Assembly: GCA_030665705.1 (NCBI GenBank)
Contig: DAOUZG010000043.1
Span: forward strand, 1-9,756
From: Deltaproteobacteria bacterium
GTDB taxonomy: Bacteria > Myxococcota_A > UBA9160 > SZUA-336
Length of the DNA stretch: 9,756 nucleotides
Direction of reading: 5' to 3'
Part shown: positions 1 through 5,329 of the stretch, in pieces
Position numbering within the stretch: position 1 is the stretch's first letter
How the letters are laid out: each line of letters opens with the position of its first letter
Notes under the pieces: model-generated
Database searches by the model: none
What the model saw: only the letters and a program-made list of their open reading frames with translations
What the model was told of the DNA's origin: nothing
Translations under genes and position numbers: made by a program

Positions 1-844
1 TTCGGTATTCGCGTGGGCGGTGGTACACGACCACCCGGGACTCCTCGATGTCGGCGCGCCTCTCCGCGGCCTTTACGGAGTCCTCTAGATAGCCGATCGC
101 GTCGACAAGGCCGACCTCGAGCGCCTGCACCGCGCTGAAGATCCGCCCGTCCGAAAGACGGTCAACGGCCGCGCGGTCGAGGTCCGGTCGTCCCTGATCC
201 ACGACCTCGCGGAATCGCGCGTGGAAGTCGTCGATCACGCTCTGGAGTTGAGCCCGTTCTTCCGGCCGCATCGGTCGAAATGGGGAGCCTTCATCTTTGT
301 ACTCGCCGCCTGTCAGGTTCTGGTTCGAGATCCCGACCTTCTCCATCAGTCCCGAGAAGTTGAGTCCCGCGAACAGCACGCCGATCGACCCCGTTACCGT
401 CGCCGGTTGGGACACCACCTCGTCAGCCGCCATCGCCACGTAGTAGGCGCCCGAGGTCGCGAGCCCGTCCAGGTGCGCGACCACGGGCCGACCGGTCTTT
501 TCCTTCCATTCCATGATCTGGTGGTAGAGCGTTTCGCTGGCGGAGACGGTCCCGCCCGGGCTCTGAATCCGGAGGAGTAGGGCGACAACGTCGTCATCCC
601 GCTCGGCGCGGTCGAGAGCTTCCTTTGTGCGCGCAATCAGGCTCTCTCGGCGCATCAGGGGGAACCTCGGTTGGGGTGGAGCTTCAGCGATGAGCCCCTC
701 GACCTCGAGCTGAACGATCTTGGGTCCGCGCTTTCCCAGGACGACGGATTCCTCGAGGGGCTGGATCCCCGAAGGGAGGAGCATGGGCAGGCACCCGGCA
801 AGGGCGGCACAGACGACCAGCTGACACGCGCGTAGAGATCTCAT
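1..844 (-). CDS. sppA: Signal peptide peptidase SppA-like serine protease (family S49), C-terminus cut by window edge
   Basis: The open frame runs from ATG at 844 to the window edge (281 residues visible; short bacterial SppA proteins are about 300). The S49 peptidase cleaves remnant signal peptides or other membrane-associated peptides with a Ser/Lys dyad. Seen: the nucleophile motif LATSGAYY with Ser131, the general-base motif GEYKDEGSPFRPM with Lys183, the oxyanion-side segment IQSPGG (93-98), the segment VTGSIGV (150-156), and the late segment GLVDAIGYLEDS typical of the family. The N-terminus is a short signal with Arg2, Arg5, a hydrophobic stretch and the lipobox LAGC (15-18), so it is probably a lipoprotein rather than anchored by a transmembrane helix. 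The start is supported by GAGGAG at 851-856, six bases upstream. It is transcribed divergently from lutA; no functional link to lut is evident. Family assignment is secure; lipidation is inferred. Confidence 0.9.
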   Translation of the reverse strand, partial: MRSLRACQLVVCAALAGCLPMLLPSGIQPLEESVVLGKRGPKIVQLEVEGLIAEAPPQPRFPLMRRESLIARTKEALDRAERDDDVVALLLRIQSPGGTVSASETLYHQIMEWKEKTGRPVVAHLDGLATSGAYYVAMAADEVVSQPATVTGSIGVLFAGLNFSGLMEKVGISNQNLTGGEYKDEGSPFRPMRPEERAQLQSVIDDFHARFREVVDQGRPDLDRAAVDRLSDGRIFSAVQALEVGLVDAIGYLEDSVKAAERRADIEESRVVVYHRPREYR

Positions 845-1009
845 CCTCGTCTCCTCGGTGATCGGCGAGTCTAGGGAAAGGCGGGCTGGCCCGCACGGCG
901 CCGGCTGCAACGTCCCCCGCAGCTCGCTCGACTTGCCGCATCGCCTCTGGACGGAGACAATGGGCTCGCGGGCGGCCAGCGGTGCCCGAGGAGGCGTGAC
1001 AGGACGAGG
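845..1009. promoter_or_regulatory. Divergent sppA/lutA promoter region
   Basis: This 165-bp spacer contains no credible gene and must hold the promoters of both flanking genes. For sppA (minus) there is a -10-like TAGACT at 868-873, giving a leader of about 17 nt that includes GAGGAG at 851-856; no good -35 is visible. For lutA (plus) TTGCCG (933-938) and ACAATG (957-962) are 18 bp apart, which would give a leader of about 40 nt. An inverted repeat GCGGGC-TG-GCCCGC (881-894) sits between them and could be an operator. GAGGAGG (988-994) is too far from the lutA start to be an ideal ribosome site; AGGA at 1001-1004 is closer. All promoter calls are by eye and weak. Confidence 0.35.
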
Positions 1010-1768
1010 ATGGATGTTGCCCTCTTCATCCCCTGCTACGTCGACCAGCTGGCACCGTCAGTCGGGATCGCGACGGTCGAGGTGCTGGAACGCGTGGGCT
1101 GTCGCGTGCGCTACGACCCCGGTCAGACCTGCTGCGGTCAGCCCTTCGTGACCGCCGGTGAGTGGTCGCAGGCCCGCCGACTCGCGAGGAGGTATTTGGA
1201 TCGCTTCGCAGGCGCTGACGCGGTCGTGTGTCCCTCCGCGAGCTGTGTCGCCACCGTTCGGCGACGCTACGCCGAGCTGAGCCTCGGGGACACGCGGGTT
1301 GTGAAGGAGGTGGGCGCGCGCACCTACGAGCTTTCTGAATTCCTCGTACGGGTTTTGAACCGGCCGGATGTCGGCGCGCGGTTTCCGTACCGGGTCGCGC
1401 TGCTCCAGAGCTGCCACGGCCTCCGAGAGCTCCACCTCGGGCACCCGAGCGAAGCCGTCGAAATCGAGGATTCCGCACCGGGACCGACCGAAGCGGTGCT
1501 GCGGGCGGTCCGGGATCTTGAGCTCGTCCTCCCCGATCCGCCCGACGAGTGTTGCGGTTTTGGGGGCTTGTTCTCGGTGCAGTTCCCGGAGATCTCGACG
1601 CGGATCGGTCGCTCCCGTCTCGTGGCGCTGGCCGCCACGGGGGCTTCCCACGTCACGAGCACCGACGCGAGCTGCCTGTTCCACCTGGAGGGCCTGGGTC
1701 GCCGCGCCGCGTTCGGGCCGCGCCCGATCCACCTCGCGGAGATCCTGGCCTGGAGCGAAGAGCGTTGA
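1010..1768 (+). CDS. lutA: L-lactate oxidation complex subunit LutA (CCG-domain Fe-S oxidoreductase, LldE/YkgE family)
   Basis: The 252-residue product has the usual LutA length (about 240) and two cysteine-rich (CCG) domains. Domain 1 shows Cys9 in FIPCYVDQL, CCGQP (41-45), and Cys74 and Cys79 in VVCPSASC. Domain 2 shows SCHGLREL (134-141), ECCGFGGLFSV (180-190) and the final DASCL (219-223). These motifs bind Fe-S clusters of the type also found in heterodisulfide reductase and GlpC. In characterised bacteria LutA works with LutB and LutC in the cytoplasm to oxidise L-lactate to pyruvate; the electron acceptor cannot be read from sequence. It is the first gene of the operon and the only one with an ATG start (AGGA five bases upstream); its stop overlaps the lutB start by 4 bp. 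The two adjacent lut genes make the assignment firm. Alone it could have been a generic CCG-domain oxidoreductase. Confidence 0.92.
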   Translation: MDVALFIPCYVDQLAPSVGIATVEVLERVGCRVRYDPGQTCCGQPFVTAGEWSQARRLARRYLDRFAGADAVVCPSASCVATVRRRYAELSLGDTRVVKEVGARTYELSEFLVRVLNRPDVGARFPYRVALLQSCHGLRELHLGHPSEAVEIEDSAPGPTEAVLRAVRDLELVLPDPPDECCGFGGLFSVQFPEISTRIGRSRLVALAATGASHVTSTDASCLFHLEGLGRRAAFGPRPIHLAEILAWSEER

Positions 1769-3174
1769 GCCTACCCCTCGATCGAGCTGCACGCGTGGCG
1801 CTTCCGACCACGGAGTCGGTCCAACACCACGAGACGGCCGTCGCAGATCTGCGTCGGCGCCGCGACGACGCACTCGCCCGTGTGCCGGACTTGCAGGCGC
1901 TTCGCGAGCATGCAGCCGCAATCAAGGGGCACACGCTGGGCGATCTGGGAACCTACCTCGAGCGCTTCGAGGAGCAGGCCCGGGCTGCCGGCGCTGTGGT
2001 CCACTGGGCCGACGACGCCCCGGCCCACAACCGCATCGTTCACGATCTCCTCGCGGAGCGTGGCGTGCATCGCGTTGCGAAGAGCAAGTCGATGCTCACG
2101 GAGGAGTGCGGACTCAATCCCTACCTCGAGGCTCGCGGAATCGAGGTCGTGGACACGGACCTCGGGGAGCGGATCGTCCAGCTCGAGGGAGAGGCCCCGT
2201 CCCACATCGTGATCCCGGCCATTCACCGAAGGCGCCAGGAGATCGGAGCGCTCTTTCATCGGACGGTTGGGAGCCCGGAGGGTGAGCACGATCCCGTCGT
2301 GCTCACCGAGATCGCCCGTCAAGATCTGCGTCGGCGCTTTCTCTCAGCCGAAGCTGGCATCACGGGGGTCAACTTCGCGATCGCGGAGACCGGGAGCCTC
2401 GTGGTCTGCACGAACGAGGGAAACGCCGATCTCGGGATGCATCTGCCCTCGATCCACATCGCCTGTATGGGCATCGAGAAGCTTCTTCCGCGCCTGGAAG
2501 ATCTCCCGGCCTTTTTGCGGCTGCTTGCCCGGAGCGCAACCGGCCAGGCAATCACCGCTTACACCACCGTGGTCACCGGTCCCCGTCCGGGGGGTGAGCT
2601 CCACATCGTGCTCGTTGACAACGGGCGGTCACGACTGCTTGCCGACCCCGAGCAGCGAGGCGCGCTCGCGTGCATCCGGTGTGGGGCGTGTCTGAACACC
2701 TGTCCCGTCTATCGCCGCACGGGCGGTCACGCCTACAACCAGACCGTACCTGGGCCGATCGGCGCGGTGCTGGCCCCGGCTTTTCGGAGCGACCGCGAGG
2801 CCTCGACGCTCCCCTTCGCCTCGACGCTGTGTGGAAGCTGCAGCGCCGTCTGCCCCGTCGGGATCGACCTTCACGGACAGCTTCTCGCCTGGCGGGCCCG
2901 AGCCCCCTTTGGCGGTGGGCGGATCCGGTGGGTGGCGCGGCTCGGCGCCGAGGTCCTCGCTCGCCCGCGCCTCTACCGCCTGGTCGGTGGGTTGGCCCGT
3001 CTGGCCTGGCCCCTTCTCTCGCGGCGGTGGCCGGGAAATCCCGCCAACGCCTGGCTCGAAGGACGTGAGCTTCCGCCGCATCCAGGGGCGAGCTTTCGGT
3101 CCCGGTTCCGGCTCTGGTCCCAGGGCAGCCGTTCGCGCGAGGGCAGCCGTTCGCGCGGGGGCAGCGGTGAGTGA
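1765..3174 (+). CDS. lutB: L-lactate oxidation complex subunit LutB (LUD domain plus two 4Fe-4S clusters)
   Basis: Iron-sulfur subunit of the LutABC lactate-oxidising complex. From the TTG at 1765 it is 469 residues, the family length. The N-terminal LUD domain shows AKSKSMLTEE (105-114), VVDTDLGERIVQL (128-140), FAIAETGSL (204-212) and TNEGN (216-220). The ferredoxin-like part carries two clusters: Cys303, 306, 309, 313 in CIRCGACLNTCP, and Cys356, 359, 363 in LCGSCSAVCP. The C-terminal LutB segment is recognisable around WLEGRELPPHP to RSRFRLW (430-451). The open frame extends upstream into lutA. TTG 1765, overlapping the lutA stop as TTGA with GGAG nine bases upstream, is the best start; GTG 1795 is an alternative. 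The last 16 residues (GSRSREGSRSRGGSGE) come from an 18-bp tandem duplication and look like non-conserved tail. It overlaps lutC by 8 bp, implying translational coupling. Confidence 0.93.
   Translation: MSLPLDRAARVALPTTESVQHHETAVADLRRRRDDALARVPDLQALREHAAAIKGHTLGDLGTYLERFEEQARAAGAVVHWADDAPAHNRIVHDLLAERGVHRVAKSKSMLTEECGLNPYLEARGIEVVDTDLGERIVQLEGEAPSHIVIPAIHRRRQEIGALFHRTVGSPEGEHDPVVLTEIARQDLRRRFLSAEAGITGVNFAIAETGSLVVCTNEGNADLGMHLPSIHIACMGIEKLLPRLEDLPAFLRLLARSATGQAITAYTTVVTGPRPGGELHIVLVDNGRSRLLADPEQRGALACIRCGACLNTCPVYRRTGGHAYNQTVPGPIGAVLAPAFRSDREASTLPFASTLCGSCSAVCPVGIDLHGQLLAWRARAPFGGGRIRWVARLGAEVLARPRLYRLVGGLARLAWPLLSRRWPGNPANAWLEGRELPPHPGASFRSRFRLWSQGSRSREGSRSRGGSGE
3123..3167 (+). repeat. 18-bp tandem duplication at the lutB/lutC junction
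   Basis: GGGCAGCCGTTCGCGCGA (3123-3140) is followed directly by GGGCAGCCGTTCGCGCGG (3141-3158), differing only in the last base. A third partial copy GGGCAGCGG begins at 3159 and ends in the lutC GTG start. Because 18 is a multiple of three the duplication keeps the lutB frame and adds GSRSR units to the LutB tail. Confidence 0.9.
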
Positions 3175-3781
3175 CCGGGCACGCATCCTCGACTCGATCC
3201 GACGCGCGCCGGCGGCCAGGCTCGCGCACCCCGGCAGCTACGAGTCCCCGGCCGTCTCTCCTTCCTGGGCTGCGTTCGCTGCTGGCCTACGTGCCGCCGG
3301 AGGGGAATCCCACGGTCCGATTGCGCGTGCGGTCCTCTCCGAGACCATCGCTTCCGTGTGTCGCTCGCGGGGCGACGGCCCCGTGCGCATCGATCCCGCC
3401 CTCGTTTCGGAGCTCGGGCCCGGAGAATGGGTACCGCTCGACCTCGAAGCGGCCCCCGAAGCCCTCGCCGACATCCACGTCCTGGTGTCACGCGGGTGTG
3501 TGGGAGTTGCCGAGAACGGCGCCGTCGCGGTGCCGATCGTCGAGCCGGCCCTCGCCCGAGCCCTGTTTCTCTGCCAACACCTCGTCCTCGTCCTGGAAGT
3601 CGAGCGACTCGAGGCGGACCTGCACGGCGGTTTTGCGCGGTTCTGGTCGACGGAGCCTGCCGGTCGAACCGTGTGGATCTCCGGGCCTTCCAAGACCGCC
3701 GACATCGAGCAGACCCTGGTTCTGGGCGCGCACGGGCCGCGCACCCTCGCCGTGATAGGGGTCGGAGATCGCGACGCATAG
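3167..3781 (+). CDS. lutC: L-lactate oxidation complex subunit LutC (LUD domain)
   Basis: Third subunit of the LutABC complex, a single LUD domain of 204 residues (family usually 200-240). Family hallmarks are VGVAENGAVAVP (112-123) and, near the C-terminus, GPSKTADIEQTLVLGAHGP (173-191), which is close to diagnostic for LutC/YkgG. It has no Fe-S cysteines, as expected; clusters are in LutA and LutB. The start is inferred as GTG 3167, giving MSDRARILDSIRRA, a normal LutC beginning. It overlaps the lutB stop by 8 bp and has only a weak G-rich ribosome site, so expression probably depends on translational coupling with lutB. The region between residues 50 and 110 is short compared with many homologues. 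No lactate permease (LutP) or GntR/LutR regulator lies next to the operon in this window. Confidence 0.92.
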   Translation: MSDRARILDSIRRAPAARLAHPGSYESPAVSPSWAAFAAGLRAAGGESHGPIARAVLSETIASVCRSRGDGPVRIDPALVSELGPGEWVPLDLEAAPEALADIHVLVSRGCVGVAENGAVAVPIVEPALARALFLCQHLVLVLEVERLEADLHGGFARFWSTEPAGRTVWISGPSKTADIEQTLVLGAHGPRTLAVIGVGDRDA

Positions 3782-3902
3782 CCGACGGTCGCGACTGCGG
3801 CGTGCTGCGGTGTTACCCTGCCCCGACCGGCGATCGGGCCGCCGCGGAAGGGGAGCGCCTGCCCGGGTCGAACCGAGAACGCGGGTCGAACGGAGAACGA
3901 GA
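3782..3902 (+). promoter_or_regulatory. Spacer between lutC and the hydrolase, with a possible extended -10
   Basis: This 121-bp spacer has no convincing terminator: CCCGA/TCGGG arms around 3823-3838 lack a T-run. TGTTACCCT (3811-3819) reads as an extended -10 (TG-n-TACCCT) that would start a transcript near 3826 with a leader of about 75 nt for the hydrolase; no -35 is evident. A GTG at 3810 is in frame with the hydrolase but would add a charged, low-complexity stretch encoded by the tandem repeat, and has no ribosome site. The gene could equally be read through from lutC. Confidence 0.3.
3864..3899 (+). repeat. 18-bp tandem duplication upstream of the hydrolase start
   Basis: CGGGTCGAACCGAGAACG (3864-3881) is repeated immediately as CGGGTCGAACGGAGAACG (3882-3899), one mismatch. 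The mismatch in the second copy creates GGAGA (3892-3896), the probable ribosome binding site for the GTG at 3903. The repeat is therefore in the leader and not coding if that start is right. Confidence 0.9.
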
Positions 3903-5324
3903 GTGAGGGGAACGATCAGCCGACACGCTCCCGAGGCGTGGATCCCCGTGGGGGCGGGGGTGCTGTGGCTCTGGTGGGCCGCGAGCTTCGGCGTGGTCGG
4001 GTTCGTTTTCTCGCTCGTGCCCGGCTGTCTCCTTCTCTCTTCGGGAATGTCGACGCTTCTGTGGCCGGGCGACATGAGGATCCCCCAGTTCACGGCCCTG
4101 GGTGGGTTGATCGGGATCGGGTTCGCGGTTCCGGTGTTCACCGTCGCCGGCCCCGGGACGGGATGTGTCCTGGTTCTGCTATCCGCCCTCTCCTGGCTTA
4201 CCTCCGCTCTTACGAGCCTCCGGCAGGAGCCGCTTGTTGAGGAGGTTCCGCCGCCACGCCCCTCGGCTCGACTCGCAGCCAAGGTCGCAATGGACGACGC
4301 ACTCCTGGCCTCGCTGGCGATCACCGCGCCGCTTCCTGAGCCGGAGGATCACGAGCGGCTGATCGCAGAGGTCGAGCAGGCGCTGGAGCTCTACCGCGAG
4401 CGCGGTTGGTTGGACAAGCCGGAGTCCTACCACATCCGTCCTCCCGCCCTCGAAGATCCCGAGATCCGTCCCGCCCGGGTGGCGCGCGTCCCCTACGAGC
4501 ACCTGCGGTTCGAGAGCGGGTACGAGCCGCCGCAGGACCTGCCGGCACGCGAGCGTTGGCTCTCCCGTCTTCCGAACCGCACCGCACATGCCTGGGTACT
4601 CCGCCACCGCGATCGACCCCGTCCCTGGCTCGTCTGCATCCACGGATACCAGATGGGCCATCCGGCGGTGGACCTGCGCGCCTTCCGTGCGCGCGGTCTG
4701 CACCGAAAACTCGGTCTGAACGTGGTCCTGCCGGTGCTTCCGTTTCACGGGCCGAGAAGGGTCGGCTGGCGAAGCGGTGACGGGTACATCACGGGCGACT
4801 ACCTGGACCTTCTCCACGCGGAGGGGCAGGCCATGTGGGACCTTCGTCGGATCCTGAGCTGGATCCGGAGCCAGGGGGCGCCCGCCATCGGGGTCTACGG
4901 CCTTTCACTGGGCGGCTACAACACGGCGCTGCTGGCGGCCCTCGAGGAGGACCTTACCTGCGCGGTGGCCGGCATCCCGGCGACCGACTTCACCCGCCTC
5001 ACCTGGCGCCACGGTCCCCGGCTCTTGATCCGTCACGCCGAGCGGCTCGGGATCGTGCGGGACGACATCCAGCGCTTACTCTCAGTGGTGTCGCCCCTGG
5101 TGCTTCGTCCGAGAATCCCCCACTCGGCACGGTACATCTTCGGAGGAACCGCCGATCGACTCATCCCCGCGGATCAGGTGCACGACCTCTGGCTCCACTG
5201 GGGGCGCCCCCGGGTTGCCTGGTTCCAGGGGAGCCACCTGTCGTTCCAGTGGGAGCCTCAGGTGAGATCGCTCCTGGAGGAGGCGTTCGAGCGCCTGCGG
5301 AGCACGGCAGAGGCGGCGCACTAG
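3903..5324 (+). CDS. Membrane-anchored alpha/beta hydrolase, substrate unknown
   Basis: From GTG 3903 (GGAGA six bases upstream) the product is 473 residues. The N-terminal 105 residues are strongly hydrophobic, with membrane segments at about 14-49 and 63-105 (two to four helices), followed by a soluble charged linker. The C-terminal half is an alpha/beta hydrolase: CIHGYQMG with His247 (oxyanion-side HG motif), nucleophile elbow GLSLGGY with Ser335, acid Asp418 in GGTADRLIP, and catalytic His445 in QGSHLSF. A Ser-Asp-His triad is thus complete and the enzyme should be active, probably as an esterase, lipase or thioesterase on a membrane-associated substrate; topology was not determined. I do not recognise a named subfamily. 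The distinctive segments VLPVLPFHGPRR and GDGYITGDYLDLLHAE would help find one. It follows lutC in the same direction but has no evident metabolic link. It ends 5 bp from the sucA stop. Confidence 0.85.
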   Translation: MRGTISRHAPEAWIPVGAGVLWLWWAASFGVVGFVFSLVPGCLLLSSGMSTLLWPGDMRIPQFTALGGLIGIGFAVPVFTVAGPGTGCVLVLLSALSWLTSALTSLRQEPLVEEVPPPRPSARLAAKVAMDDALLASLAITAPLPEPEDHERLIAEVEQALELYRERGWLDKPESYHIRPPALEDPEIRPARVARVPYEHLRFESGYEPPQDLPARERWLSRLPNRTAHAWVLRHRDRPRPWLVCIHGYQMGHPAVDLRAFRARGLHRKLGLNVVLPVLPFHGPRRVGWRSGDGYITGDYLDLLHAEGQAMWDLRRILSWIRSQGAPAIGVYGLSLGGYNTALLAALEEDLTCAVAGIPATDFTRLTWRHGPRLLIRHAERLGIVRDDIQRLLSVVSPLVLRPRIPHSARYIFGGTADRLIPADQVHDLWLHWGRPRVAWFQGSHLSFQWEPQVRSLLEEAFERLRSTAEAAH

Positions 5325-5329
5325 CCGGG

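Noticed and set aside
858..1151. A 97-codon plus-strand frame across the lutA start, possible upstream ORF
   Set aside because: No ribosome site at its start, composition typical of an out-of-frame read, and it overlaps lutA coding sequence.
3810..3902. Upstream GTG 3810 as the hydrolase start
   Set aside because: It would translate the tandem repeat into an Arg-rich stretch before the membrane segments and has no ribosome site, while GTG 3903 has GGAGA six bases upstream.
3488..4324. A 278-codon minus-strand frame over lutC and the hydrolase start
   Set aside because: It lies antisense to two well-supported genes, has low-complexity Arg/Pro/Ser-rich content and no recognisable motif.
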